DNA of 64,000 bases from Allohoeflea poritis (GTDB lineage: Bacteria > Pseudomonadota > Alphaproteobacteria > Rhizobiales > Rhizobiaceae): contig NZ_JAPJZH010000008.1 of assembly GCF_027889715.1 (NCBI RefSeq), positions 204,624-268,623 on the forward strand, in the 5' to 3' direction. Made by a program: the position numbers and the translations under genes. Positions within the stretch are counted from its first letter, which is position 1; every line of letters begins with the position of its first letter. Positions 49,991-59,661 of this stretch are shown piece after piece. Below the pieces are notes generated by a model. That model saw nothing but the letters and a program-made list of their open reading frames with translations, was not told where the DNA came from and made no database searches.

Positions 49991-51502
49991 GTGGATCGCG
50001 AACAGCAAACGCCCGTTCTGTCCGTCGTCGGATTGACGAAAGACTATCCCGGCGTTCGTGCCGTCGACGACGTAACCTTCTCGATCGAGGCCGGATCGGT
50101 GCACTGTCTGGTCGGCGAAAACGGCGCCGGCAAATCGACACTGGTGAAAATGCTGACCGGCGCGCTTCAGCCGACAAGCGGATCCATGAAGGTCCGGGGG
50201 CAGCCATTTTTCCCGGCCAACCCGCAGGAAGCCCGTGACGGCGGGATTGCAACGCTCTTCCAGGAAATGCATGTCGTCGACGAATTGACGGTCATGGAAA
50301 ACCTCACCCTTGGAATGGAGCGCAGCCGCTTCGGCTTTCTTGTCAAATCCGATCTGGACGACCGGGTGGTCCGGACATTGAATGCGATCGAGCCGTCCAT
50401 TGACGCCACGGCCCGGGTTTCGAGCCTGAGCGTCGCACAGAAACAGATTGTGGAGATCGCGCGGGCAGCCTCGTCCGGCGCGAGCGTCATCATCATGGAC
50501 GAGCCGACCGCGGCCCTGTCGGAACGTGAGGTCGAACGCCTCTTCGGCGTGATCCGGCGCCTGCGGGAATCCGACGTGACGGTAATCTACATTTCCCACA
50601 AGCTCGATGAGATTTTTCAACTCGGCGACGCCGTGACCGTGTTGCGCGACGGCAGGCACATCGCAACGGCGCCGCTTTCCGAGATCGCCGACCGTTCGGA
50701 TCTGATCCGGATGATGATCGGACGCAACGTCTTTCAGACGTACGAGCCGCGAAAGACGGCGACCGGCGAAACCGTCCTGGAAGCCAGAAGCCTCGCCAAT
50801 CACCTGCTGGACGATGTGAGCTTCGACATCAAACGCGGCGAGATCGTCGGGTTTTACGGCCTGGTCGGCGCGGGCAAGACCGAGATCGCACGCGCGCTGT
50901 TCGGTGCCGACAAGGCGTCGGGATCCATCACGTTCAAGGGCAATCCCGTCGGCCATTCTCCCAGGCAGGCCATCGAAGCCGGCATCGCGCTGGTTCCCGA
51001 GGAACGTCGGACCCAGGGCCTTTTTACCAATCTCTCGATCCGCGAGAACATTCCCGTCATGAACCTGCGCAAACTGTCCGACAAAGGCGTTTACCGGTCT
51101 TCCGAGGAGCTTGCGGCCGCCAATGAATATGTCGGCAAGCTGAGCATCGCGACTGATTCAATCGACAAGCACACCGAGAAGCTCTCCGGTGGGAACCAGC
51201 AGAAAGTGGTCTTCGCCAAATGCCTGTTTGCGGATGCCGATCTGTTGCTGCTGGATGAACCGACCCGCGGCGTCGACGTCGGCGCGAAAATGGAGATCTA
51301 CAACATCATCAAGAATATGGCCGATACCGGCAAATCCGTTGCCGTCTTTTCGTCCGAACTGGAGGAAGTGCTCGGGATTTGCGACCGGATTTTCCTTCTC
51401 TATTCCGGTGCGCTCATCGAGGAAATGGCGAACGGACCCGAGGTCGATATCGCCCATATTCTCAACGTCGTAACCGGTGGCGGCGAAGGAGCGGTGCAAT
51501 GA
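49991..51502 (+). CDS. CUT2-type sugar/polyol ABC ATP-binding protein (two ATPase domains)
   Basis: A 503-residue tandem ATPase. Domain 1: Walker [15 protein letters not shown], signature-like LSVAQKQIVEIARA and Walker B VIIMDEPTAALSE. Domain 2: second P-loop GLVGAGKTEIARALFG, which is better preserved than usual, then [16 protein letters not shown] and Walker B LLLLDEPTRGVDVGAK. Normal length for the RbsA/LsrA family. The start is GTG, and it overlaps the permease by ATGA. Confidence 0.94.
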   Translation: MDREQQTPVLSVVGLTKDYPGVRAVDDVTFSIEAGSVHCLVGENGAGKSTLVKMLTGALQPTSGSMKVRGQPFFPANPQEARDGGIATLFQEMHVVDELTVMENLTLGMERSRFGFLVKSDLDDRVVRTLNAIEPSIDATARVSSLSVAQKQIVEIARAASSGASVIIMDEPTAALSEREVERLFGVIRRLRESDVTVIYISHKLDEIFQLGDAVTVLRDGRHIATAPLSEIADRSDLIRMMIGRNVFQTYEPRKTATGETVLEARSLANHLLDDVSFDIKRGEIVGFYGLVGAGKTEIARALFGADKASGSITFKGNPVGHSPRQAIEAGIALVPEERRTQGLFTNLSIRENIPVMNLRKLSDKGVYRSSEELAAANEYVGKLSIATDSIDKHTEKLSGGNQQKVVFAKCLFADADLLLLDEPTRGVDVGAKMEIYNIIKNMADTGKSVAVFSSELEEVLGICDRIFLLYSGALIEEMANGPEVDIAHILNVVTGGGEGAVQ

Positions 51503-52527
51503 CCATTTCCGCTCAAATCCCGCCGCGGACGGAGTTCACACGCCGCAGGCTTGGCGACGAAGCCTTCATTACGCTTCTGGTCGTGCTGGCGGCTGTGGCA
51601 CTCTTCCTCACCGCATCGCTGCTGGTTCCCAACTTCTTCCAGCTTCAGAACATGATCAACCTGGTGACCAACAATTGGGCGGTCATATCGCTCGGTGTCG
51701 GTGTCACCTTCCTGCTTGTATCGGGCAATTTCGATTTGTCCGTGGGCGGTGTGGTCGCGCTGTCGGGCGTTTTGTCGGTCTGGTTCGCCCAGTCCGCCGG
51801 CGGCGCGAACGCACTTTCGACCGGGCTCGGCATGCCCTACTTCCTGGCGATTGCCTGCGCGTTGCTCGGGGCCATGGCGATCGGCGGCCTCAACGCCCTC
51901 TTCGTCGTCCGGTTCGGCGTTCCCTCCATTATCGTTACGCTGGGCACCATGATGGTGGCGCGCGGAATTGCGCAGGTCATCACGCACGGTTCGCAGCGAA
52001 ACACCAACCTGCCGGAAGAGTTCGGTGTCCTCGGCAATCTCTACATGTTCGGCACGTCTGTGAAACTGCCTGTCGTGTTGATGATCCTCCTGATCCTGAT
52101 CGCCGTATTCATCGAGAAGAAGACCGTCTTCGGCCGCAAGACCTACTGGATCGGCGCCAACGCCGTTGCGGCGACCCTGTCGGGTATCGACCGCGCAAAG
52201 CACATAACCTACCTCTACCTGTTCAGTTCGGCCATCGCCGGTGTCGTCGGAATACTGCTCGCCTCCGAATTCAAGTCGGGTTTTTCCAATCGCGGCATGC
52301 TCATGGAGTTCGATGCGCTTGTCATCGCCTTGCTCGGAGGCGTGGCGATCGCCGGCGGTTTCGGCTCTGTGGTCGGCATGTTCTTCGGCGCCATCATCCT
52401 TGCCGTCGTGACGTCGGCGGCAACGGGGCTGGTCCTGTCGCCCGACTGGCAGTTCACGCTCAAGGCGATCGCGGTCTTCCTCGCAATCGTCGTTCAAACC
52501 TGGGCCTTGGCCCGCAGGAACCGGTGA
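51499..52527 (+). CDS. CUT2-type sugar/polyol ABC permease 1
   Basis: A 342-residue RbsC-like permease starting in an ATGA overlap with the ATPase. Blocks: VTFLLVSGNFDLSVGGVVAL, FGVPSIIVTLGTMMVARGIA, KKTVFGRKTYWIGANAVAAT (coupling loop) and ALLGGVAIAGGFGSVVGMFF. It forms a heterodimer with the next permease. Confidence 0.93.
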   Translation: MTISAQIPPRTEFTRRRLGDEAFITLLVVLAAVALFLTASLLVPNFFQLQNMINLVTNNWAVISLGVGVTFLLVSGNFDLSVGGVVALSGVLSVWFAQSAGGANALSTGLGMPYFLAIACALLGAMAIGGLNALFVVRFGVPSIIVTLGTMMVARGIAQVITHGSQRNTNLPEEFGVLGNLYMFGTSVKLPVVLMILLILIAVFIEKKTVFGRKTYWIGANAVAATLSGIDRAKHITYLYLFSSAIAGVVGILLASEFKSGFSNRGMLMEFDALVIALLGGVAIAGGFGSVVGMFFGAIILAVVTSAATGLVLSPDWQFTLKAIAVFLAIVVQTWALARRNR

Positions 52528-52533
52528 TCCGCA

Positions 52534-53568
52534 ATGAGCCAGCCAACTGCCATAAGTCAGGGACCGACAGACCGGAACGGGCGAATTGCGCGGTTCCTGC
52601 GCGACTATTACATCTATTTCGTCTTCGTGGCCGTGATTGCCGTTCTGAGTGTTGCCAATCTTGATCAGTTCACGCTGTTCGAACGCGGCAACTTCCTGAA
52701 CAAATACAACATTATCAATATTCTGCGCGTTTCCGCTCCGCTGATCACGCTTGCCGGCGCATTCACGCTGCTGATGGTTTCGGGCTATATCGACCTGTCC
52801 GTCGGCAGCGCCATGAGCCTGAGCGCCGTCGTCTATGCGCTGCTGGCGATCAATGGCGTACCTTTCCTGCCGGCCTTCGTTGCAACGGTTGCGGTCGGGG
52901 TCGTTCTGGGCACGATCAACGGTTTTTTGGTGGTGCGTCTGAAGATAACGCCGGTAATCGCGACGCTGATAACGCTCAGCCTCTACAAGGGCATCGCGCT
53001 ATTACTTGTTCAGGACGGCGTATCGGCGATCAAATCCGGGGGCGGTTTGAAGATGCCGGCATGGTTCAACGATTATGGCCGAGAAGGCGTATTGCTCAGC
53101 CTGCCGATGGCCTTCTGGGTCGCGATCCTTGTCACGCTCGTTCTTATCATCGTTCAAAAACGCACGCTCATCGGCAAATACGCCGCGGCAACCGGCGGAA
53201 ACCCGACAGCGGCCAAATTGTCCGGCATCAAGACCGGCAAGATCGTTTGGGTTCTTTACGGGATCGTCGGTGTCACGGCCGCACTGGCCGGGATTGCAAG
53301 ATCGAGCTTCATGTCGCTTGGCGACCCATTGTCCGGCGACGGCATGGAACTGACGGTCATCCTGGTCGTCCTGCTGGGCGGCACCGCCTTCAGCGGCGGC
53401 GAAGGCCGGGTCTCGAAATCCTTCGTGGCCGCACTGATCATCATGTCATTGACCGTCGGCATGCTGACGCTCGTGCCGGCCTATTACCAGACGCTCGTTA
53501 TCGGCTCCGCGCTGCTGCTCGCGGCGGCGTCGAACCACATTGTCAGCAAGAAGGGGAAGTCCTCGTGA
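52534..53568 (+). CDS. CUT2-type sugar/polyol ABC permease 2
   Basis: A 344-residue RbsC/LsrD-like permease, 6 bases after permease 1. Blocks: GAFTLLMVSGYIDLSVGSAM, ITPVIATLITLSLYKGIALL, KRTLIGKYAAATGGNPTAAK (coupling loop) and VVLLGGTAFSGGEGRVSKSF. Its TGA overlaps the GTG start of the SorC regulator, so the regulator is translated with the transporter. Confidence 0.93.
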   Translation: MSQPTAISQGPTDRNGRIARFLRDYYIYFVFVAVIAVLSVANLDQFTLFERGNFLNKYNIINILRVSAPLITLAGAFTLLMVSGYIDLSVGSAMSLSAVVYALLAINGVPFLPAFVATVAVGVVLGTINGFLVVRLKITPVIATLITLSLYKGIALLLVQDGVSAIKSGGGLKMPAWFNDYGREGVLLSLPMAFWVAILVTLVLIIVQKRTLIGKYAAATGGNPTAAKLSGIKTGKIVWVLYGIVGVTAALAGIARSSFMSLGDPLSGDGMELTVILVVLLGGTAFSGGEGRVSKSFVAALIIMSLTVGMLTLVPAYYQTLVIGSALLLAAASNHIVSKKGKSS

Positions 53569-54536
53569 ACTCCAGCGCCCCCGATGTCGAACAGATGCGG
53601 ACCATTGCCCGGGTCCTGTCGCTTCATTTCGAAGAAGGGCTTCAGCAATCCCAGATCGCCGCAAAACTCGGTCTTTCGACGGCAAAAGTGAACAGGCTCA
53701 TCAAGCAGGGGCGCGAACTGGGCATGGTCCAGATCACGATAAAGAGCCCGTTTGTGCCGCTTTTCGATCTCGAACGCGAGCTCTCCAGCAGGTGGCCACT
53801 GAAACACTGCGTTGTCGTGCCGGAGGTGACCGGCAGCGCGGAAGCAACGCTCAACCAGGTCGGCAAAGGCGCCGGAACCCTTCTTCTGGAAGTCCTGCAG
53901 GATGGCGATACCGTCGCCATTTCCGCCGGCAAGGCGCTCAGCGCCCTGATCGAGAATCTCGCAGTGGATCGCAGTTTCGCCGTCAATATCGTGCCCATGA
54001 CCGGCGGCGTTCAGGGCCAGCACTACACGGACGTCAATCATATAGCGACGGAATTGGCCGACAGGCTCGGCGGCCACGCCACCCTGCTGCACGCGCCGCT
54101 GCACACGGCCTCGAAACAGGAACGGGACCTGCTGATGTCGGTGCAGTCCGTCAAGAGCGTGATGGACCAGGTCGCAAACGCAGCAGTCGCGCTGGTCGGC
54201 GTCGGATCGGTGGTCGGATCGAACGCCACGTATTACGAGGCCCATCCGGTATCCGAACAGGAGCGCCAGCGGCTTTACGACGACGGCATTCGCGGCGAGT
54301 TTCTGGGCTATCTGATCGACCGGCAGGGAAAGCTGTCGGGCAACGGCTACAACTCGAAACTGGTGGCCTATGCGCCGGATCTCGCCGCTGAAATCCCGGT
54401 CACGATCGGCGTGGCGTCCGGACCGGAAAAGGTCGAACCCATCATCGCCGCGCTCGAGGGCGGATACCTCAACTCCCTGGTTACGGATGAGCGCACCGCC
54501 CGATCGGTGCTTGAAATGGAGATCGAAGATGCTTGA
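53565..54536 (+). CDS. SorC/DeoR-type transcriptional regulator
   Basis: A 323-residue SorC-family regulator starting at GTG 53565 in a GTGA overlap. N-terminal HTH: MRTIARVLSLHFEEGLQQSQ then IAAKLGLSTAKVNRLIKQGR. The sugar-phosphate-binding domain contains LQDGDTVAISAGKALSALI, NIVPMTGGVQG and AVALVGVGSVVGSNATYY. Relatives include LsrR and EryD, which sense phosphorylated intermediates of their own pathway. It likely binds the palindrome over the operon's transcription start and is released by the product of the FGGY kinase. Confidence 0.93.
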   Translation: MNSSAPDVEQMRTIARVLSLHFEEGLQQSQIAAKLGLSTAKVNRLIKQGRELGMVQITIKSPFVPLFDLERELSSRWPLKHCVVVPEVTGSAEATLNQVGKGAGTLLLEVLQDGDTVAISAGKALSALIENLAVDRSFAVNIVPMTGGVQGQHYTDVNHIATELADRLGGHATLLHAPLHTASKQERDLLMSVQSVKSVMDQVANAAVALVGVGSVVGSNATYYEAHPVSEQERQRLYDDGIRGEFLGYLIDRQGKLSGNGYNSKLVAYAPDLAAEIPVTIGVASGPEKVEPIIAALEGGYLNSLVTDERTARSVLEMEIEDA

Positions 54537-55536
54537 CAGAACCGCGGGCGATCAGCTGAAGCGCCGGATCGGCGGCTCCGATATCGAGGCCTCGGCAATT
54601 GGCCTCGGCACTTGGGCCATCGGTGGCTGGATGTGGGGCGGAACGGACGAGACAAAGTCGATCCGGGCAATCCAGGCCTCAATCGACGAGGGCATCACAC
54701 TGATCGACACCGCCCCCGCCTATGGCCAGGGCTTGGCCGAAACCATTGTCGGAAAGGCTCTGAAGGGACGCCGGGACAAGGTTGTCCTCGCGACCAAATG
54801 CGGTCTGGTCTGGCACACGCAACAAGGCAACCATTTTTTCGACTACGAAGGCGTCCCCGTTCATCGCTATCTCGGTCGGGACGCGATCATCCACGAGGTG
54901 GAGCAGAGCCTGAAACGGCTCGGCACCGACGTGATCGATCACTACATCACGCACTGGCAGGATCCGACCACACCCGTGGCGGAAACCATGGAAACGCTGG
55001 AAACGCTGAAGACGCAGGGCAAGATCCGCTCGATCGGGGCCAGCAACACGGCGCCCGAAGAGGTCCGCGCCTACCTGGCGGCCGGACAGCTCGATGCGAT
55101 CCAGGAAGAATACTCCATGGTCAAACGCGACATTGAGACGAGCCTCGTGCCACTGTGCCTGGAAAACAACGTTTCCGTGCTGAGCTACTCGTCGCTGGCG
55201 CTTGGGCTGCTGAGCGGAAAGATCGGCCCGGACCGGGTATTCGAAGGCGACGATCAGCGAAAGGACAATCCGCGCTTTTCAACGGCCAACCGCGAAAAGG
55301 TGGCGCGACTGATGACCGCGATTACGCCGATCGCCGAGGCACATGGCGCGACAAATGCGCAAATCGTGATTGCCTGGACGCTGCAGCAGCCCGGAATCAC
55401 CTTCTCGCTGTGCGGCGCACGTGACGAAAAACAGGCTGTCGAGAATGCCAAGGCCGGCCGTTTGCGGCTGTCCGCTTCGGATATCGAGGCGATCGGCAAA
55501 GCGGCAGCCGAAAACCTGACCGACCTGGACGGTTAG
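54529..55536 (+). CDS. Aldo/keto reductase
   Basis: A 335-residue AKR of the YajO/L-glyceraldehyde reductase-like group. The catalytic tetrad is visible: Asp and Tyr in TLIDTAPAYGQGLAE, Lys in VVLATKCGLVW and His in DHYITHWQDPT. The cofactor-binding end is ITFSLCGARDEKQAVENA. It overlaps the SorC gene by 8 bases. In this pathway it may interconvert a short sugar or aldehyde and its polyol with NAD(P)H. Confidence 0.92.
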   Translation: MLDRTAGDQLKRRIGGSDIEASAIGLGTWAIGGWMWGGTDETKSIRAIQASIDEGITLIDTAPAYGQGLAETIVGKALKGRRDKVVLATKCGLVWHTQQGNHFFDYEGVPVHRYLGRDAIIHEVEQSLKRLGTDVIDHYITHWQDPTTPVAETMETLETLKTQGKIRSIGASNTAPEEVRAYLAAGQLDAIQEEYSMVKRDIETSLVPLCLENNVSVLSYSSLALGLLSGKIGPDRVFEGDDQRKDNPRFSTANREKVARLMTAITPIAEAHGATNAQIVIAWTLQQPGITFSLCGARDEKQAVENAKAGRLRLSASDIEAIGKAAAENLTDLDG

Positions 55537-55596
55537 TCCTCGTCAAACAAAGAAACGGGAACGCTGGTGGGGAAGCTGCCGGCGAACGGGAGAATT

Positions 55597-57321
55597 ATGT
55601 CCAAGACGCGCCAACAGATCATGGCGGAACTGCACGACGACGGCGGATTTGACGCCATCGTGGTCGGCGGCGGCGTCAATGGCATTGGCGTCTACCGCGA
55701 GCTCTCCCTGCAAGGCCTTCGGGTTCTTCTGGTCGAACGGCATGATTTCTGCTCGGGCTGCAGCGCGGCGCCCTCCCGCATGATCCACGGCGGGCTGCGC
55801 TACCTGGAAAACGGCGAGTTTGGCCTCGTTCGCGAGTCCCTTCGCGAAAGGGACGGTCTTCTCAAAACCGCGCCTCACATGGTGAAGCCGCTACCGACAC
55901 TGATCCCCATCACCTCGGTTTTTTCAGGGTCAATGAACGCGGCAGCCAGCTTCCTGGGATGGTCCGGCAAACCCGCCAACCGCGGTATCCTGCCGATCAA
56001 GCTGGGCTTGATGCTCTACGACTGGGTGACACGAGACCGGCGCCGTTTGCCGAAGCACCAGGTCATATCCGCGAAACAGGCTCGTCGATCCTGGCCGGTG
56101 CTGACACGGCAGGCGCGCTTTGCCGCCATCTACCACGACGCCTGGATCACGCACCCGGAGCGGCTGTGCGTCGAGATGATTGCCGACATGGCATCCGCCG
56201 CCCCCGCCAGCGTCGCTATAAATTATGCGGAGCTGACGGCCGGGGACGACGGCCTGGTCGTGACCTGCCGCAGGACCGGCATCAGGCAGCCCGTCACGGC
56301 GCGAGCGCTGGTCAATGCGACCGGCGCATGGATCGACTCCACGATCCAGGCCCTCGGCAATGCCGCCGGCAAAAAACTTGTTTCCGGAACAAAAGGTTCG
56401 CACCTGATCATCGACAATCCGGAGCTTCGCAGCGCTCTGAACGGGCACATGGTCTATTACGAGAATGTTGACGGTCGCGTCTGCATCGCGTTCCCTTATC
56501 AAGGCTACGTACTGGCAGGTTCAACCGACATTCGCGTGGACCGGCCCGCACGGGTGCGCTGCGAGGACCACGAGCTGGATTACATACTCGGCGCAATTGG
56601 GCAGGTCTTTCCGGATATCGATGTCACACGGCAGCAGGTCGTATTCAGCTTTAGCGGCATCCGGCCTTTGCCGGAAAGCGACCACGGCTTTACCGGCCGG
56701 ATTACGCGCGGACATTTCGTGCACCGGCTTGACGGCCCGATACCGCAATTCTGCATGATCGGCGGGAAATGGACGACCTTCAGGGCATTCGCCGAACAGA
56801 CCGCGGACGAAGTTCTGAAGGAACTGGGGCATGAACGGCGCTGCCAAACGCCGGATATGCCGATCGGCGGCGGTCGCGATTTCGAACCGGGCGGCGAAAA
56901 AATCCTTCAAAGACTGATCCGAGACAAGGGCATTCCGCGTCAAAGGGCCGAGCACCTGATCGGCCACTACGGTTCTTGCGCCGAAGAGATCGCGCATTTC
57001 TGCCAGGAAGGCGATGACGAGCCGCTTGCCGGCGCGCTTACCCCATATACAAGCCGGGAAATCGCCTATCTGATCCGCAACGAGCAGGTCGAAACGATCG
57101 CCGACCTGGCCCTGCGGCGAACGTCACTTGCCATAACAGGTGCCGTTTCGCTGGACCTGATCGACAGCCTGGCCGCAATCATGACCACCGAAACCGGTCT
57201 TTCCTCGCAGGAAATCGCCGATCAGCGCGACAGCCTGATCCGGGAGTTGGACGACTATTACGGTGTGTCGTTGCAATCGCTTCAAGAACGAAACCACGCA
57301 AGGAGTCAGCAATGCGCGTAA
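55597..57321 (+). CDS. GlpD/EryB-like FAD-dependent polyol-phosphate dehydrogenase
   Basis: A 574-residue glycerol-3-phosphate dehydrogenase family flavoprotein; GGGAG lies before ATG 55597. FAD motif AIVVGGGVNGIGVYRELSLQ, then SAAPSRMIHGGLRYLENGEF and GTKGSHLIIDN. SGIRPLPES and MIGGKWTTFRAFAEQTADEV are the conserved C-terminal blocks, and a DAO_C-like helical tail follows. Real GlpD oxidises glycerol-3-phosphate; EryB oxidises erythritol phosphate. Placement before an aldolase and a kinase supports a polyol-phosphate role. The CSGCSAAPSR variant of the usual SSRSTK-type motif suggests a substrate other than glycerol-3-phosphate. Confidence 0.9.
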   Translation: MSKTRQQIMAELHDDGGFDAIVVGGGVNGIGVYRELSLQGLRVLLVERHDFCSGCSAAPSRMIHGGLRYLENGEFGLVRESLRERDGLLKTAPHMVKPLPTLIPITSVFSGSMNAAASFLGWSGKPANRGILPIKLGLMLYDWVTRDRRRLPKHQVISAKQARRSWPVLTRQARFAAIYHDAWITHPERLCVEMIADMASAAPASVAINYAELTAGDDGLVVTCRRTGIRQPVTARALVNATGAWIDSTIQALGNAAGKKLVSGTKGSHLIIDNPELRSALNGHMVYYENVDGRVCIAFPYQGYVLAGSTDIRVDRPARVRCEDHELDYILGAIGQVFPDIDVTRQQVVFSFSGIRPLPESDHGFTGRITRGHFVHRLDGPIPQFCMIGGKWTTFRAFAEQTADEVLKELGHERRCQTPDMPIGGGRDFEPGGEKILQRLIRDKGIPRQRAEHLIGHYGSCAEEIAHFCQEGDDEPLAGALTPYTSREIAYLIRNEQVETIADLALRRTSLAITGAVSLDLIDSLAAIMTTETGLSSQEIADQRDSLIRELDDYYGVSLQSLQERNHARSQQCA

Positions 57322-58154
57322 GCCAGAAGGCACGCATGAACCGCATGTTCACCCACGGCAAATGCCTGGACGTGGCGATCGACCACGGTGTCTGCAATGA
57401 ACCCGGCTTTCTCGTCGGCCTCGAAGATATGGCTTCGGTCATGAATACGCTCATCGCCGCCGGGCCCGACGCGATACAGTGTGCCTATGGCCAGGCTGAT
57501 CTGCTGCAGAGCCGTGCCGAGAAGGACAAGCCGGCCCTGGTGATGCGCATCGATATGGGCAACCCCTATAATGACCGGCGTCACCGGGTCATGTGGTCCA
57601 TGCTGCAGAACGCGGACAATCCGATCATCGGCGCGCTGGAAATGGATGCGGCGGCGGTGGTCGTCAATCTATTCATGCTGCCGGACGAGCCGGACCTGTT
57701 CCGCCAGTGCGTCGAGAATATCAGCCGGGTGCGCGAAGCCTGTCACCGCTACGGCATGCCGCTGATGATCGAGCCGCTCGTCATGCTGCCGAACGAACAG
57801 CGCGGCGGCTACCAGGTGGACGGCGATGCCGAGAAGATCGTGACGCTGGTCAGACTTGCCTCCGAAATGGGCGCCGATATCATCAAGGCGGACCCGACGG
57901 AAAATCCTGAGGACTTTCACAAGGTCGTGGAGACGGCCAGGGTTCCCGTCCTCGTACGCGGCGGCGGCAAGGAAGATCTGAGAAACGTCTTCAACAAATC
58001 AGCCGCCCTCATGGCGCAAGGCGCCAGCGGCATGGTCTACGGGCGCAACATTTATCAGCACGACAACCCGCGCGCCGTGGTTGCCGCCCTGATGGCGATG
58101 ATACACAAGGGGGCTTCCGGCGAGGAAGCCTGGGAAATCTACCACAATGCCTGA
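57312..58154 (+). CDS. Class I aldolase (DeoC/LsrF/FbaB superfamily)
   Basis: A 280-residue TIM-barrel aldolase. KCLDVAIDHGVCNEPGF is the N-terminal phosphate-side motif. GADIIKADPTENPEDF carries the likely Schiff-base Lys. VPVLVRGGGKEDL and GASGMVYGRNIYQHDNP are the phosphate-binding loops shared with LsrF and archaeal FBP aldolase. Its ATG lies within the end of the dehydrogenase gene (10-base overlap). It probably cleaves the keto-sugar phosphate made by the kinase and dehydrogenase. Confidence 0.9.
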   Translation: MRVSQKARMNRMFTHGKCLDVAIDHGVCNEPGFLVGLEDMASVMNTLIAAGPDAIQCAYGQADLLQSRAEKDKPALVMRIDMGNPYNDRRHRVMWSMLQNADNPIIGALEMDAAAVVVNLFMLPDEPDLFRQCVENISRVREACHRYGMPLMIEPLVMLPNEQRGGYQVDGDAEKIVTLVRLASEMGADIIKADPTENPEDFHKVVETARVPVLVRGGGKEDLRNVFNKSAALMAQGASGMVYGRNIYQHDNPRAVVAALMAMIHKGASGEEAWEIYHNA

Positions 58155-59661
58155 CAACGCATCCTATCTGCTCGGCCTCGACGCCGGAAACACGGTGATC
58201 AAGGCGGTCCTCTTCGACCTTGAGGGGCGGCAGATCGCGATGCACGCGCTCGACGGCCAATCGGCGACGCCTGAACCCGGCTATGTCGAGCGCGATCTCA
58301 ACGAGCTGTGGTCGAACGCCTGCACCGTAATAAACGCTTGCATCCGCAAAGCCGGTATCCGGTCCAACGAAATTGCGGCCGTCGGCTGCGCCGGACACGG
58401 CAACGGGCTCTATCTGCTGGACGCCGAAGGCGAGCCGCTCATTGGTGTCCAGTCCCTGGACAGTCGCGCGGCCGGCCTTGCCGGCGATCTGGCCGGCCGG
58501 TCCGGCGAGCGCTTCCATGCGCTTTGCCTGCAAAAACCCTGGCCATCGCAGACGCCGAGCCTGCTGGCCTGGGTAAAGCGGAACCGTCCGGATATCTACG
58601 AAAAAGCCGGCACCGCGCTGCTTTGCAAGGACTTCATCACCCAACGTCTGACGGGCGAACGGGTCAGCGACCTGTCGGACATGTCCGGCTGCGGTATGCT
58701 GCGCCTTCCGGAGGGCGCCTATGATGACGAGTTGCTCGGCCTCTACGGGCTAGAGGATGCACGGGGCATGCTGCCGCCGGTTCGCGATCCGAGCGACATC
58801 GTTGGGACGGTTACCCGGCAGGCGGCGGAACTGACCGGGCTGGCCGCCGGAACGCCGGTGATCGCCGGCTATTTCGATGTCGTCGCAAGCGCCCTCGGGT
58901 CCGGCGCCGGACAGGCAGGCGGCGCATCCATCATCGCCGGAACCTGGAGCATCAACCAGGTCTTCTCCGAAGCGCCGGTTCGCGACCCGTCGGTGTTCAT
59001 GGTCTCTGCCTTCGGGCCCAACCGCTACGTCAATATCGAGGCGAGCGCCACATCGGCGGCCAACCTCGAATGGTATGTCCGCGAACTCGTCGAGCGGGGC
59101 GGCCACCATGACGATCCCTTCGGCTTCTGCAACGAGCGCATTGCATCCGTGGAGCCGCGCTCCGACGACCCCTATTTCCATCCCTTTCTCTATGGTTCCG
59201 GTCAGGGCGCGCACCATCGCGGCGGCTATTACGGGCTGGCGGGCTGGCACGGTGAAGGCCATCTCCTGCGGGCCCTTTTCGAGGGTGTCGTGTTCGAGCA
59301 CCGCCGGCATATCGAAAAGCTGAAATCCGCCGGTGTCGGCTTCGACAGGGCAATTCTATCGGGCGGCGGCTCGCGCAGCCCGCACTGGCCGCAAATGTTC
59401 GCCGACTGCCTCGGCGTGCCGGTCGCCGTCGCGGAGGCAAGGGAAACCGGTGCACTCGGAGCGGCCATCGGCGCCGCCGTCGCCACCGCCCATGTCGGCG
59501 ACTACGAGGAAGGCCTGGCGCGTATGACGTTGATCAAGCAGGCGTTCGAACCGGACCCGCTGCTGAAGACCCACTACGACCGGCGCTATGACACGTATCG
59601 CGATCTCGCCGGTGCACTTGAATCCTTCTGGCAGCAACAGGCGAAGGAACAGGCGCGATGA
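58147..59661 (+). CDS. FGGY-family carbohydrate kinase
   Basis: A 504-residue sugar kinase. Phosphate-1 motif LLGLDAGNTVIKAVLFD (residues 7-23), EPGYVERDLNELWSNAC, and the substrate-loop Asp in ALLCKDFITQRLTGE. PVIAGYFDVVASALGSGAGQ, IIAGTWSINQVFSE and ILSGGGSRSPHWPQMFADCL form the C-terminal adenosine-binding half. It resembles L-xylulose, erythritol and AI-2 (LsrK) kinases. It overlaps the aldolase by 8 bases and supplies the phosphorylated substrate for the GlpD-like enzyme and probably the inducer for SorC. Confidence 0.92.
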   Translation: MPDNASYLLGLDAGNTVIKAVLFDLEGRQIAMHALDGQSATPEPGYVERDLNELWSNACTVINACIRKAGIRSNEIAAVGCAGHGNGLYLLDAEGEPLIGVQSLDSRAAGLAGDLAGRSGERFHALCLQKPWPSQTPSLLAWVKRNRPDIYEKAGTALLCKDFITQRLTGERVSDLSDMSGCGMLRLPEGAYDDELLGLYGLEDARGMLPPVRDPSDIVGTVTRQAAELTGLAAGTPVIAGYFDVVASALGSGAGQAGGASIIAGTWSINQVFSEAPVRDPSVFMVSAFGPNRYVNIEASATSAANLEWYVRELVERGGHHDDPFGFCNERIASVEPRSDDPYFHPFLYGSGQGAHHRGGYYGLAGWHGEGHLLRALFEGVVFEHRRHIEKLKSAGVGFDRAILSGGGSRSPHWPQMFADCLGVPVAVAEARETGALGAAIGAAVATAHVGDYEEGLARMTLIKQAFEPDPLLKTHYDRRYDTYRDLAGALESFWQQQAKEQAR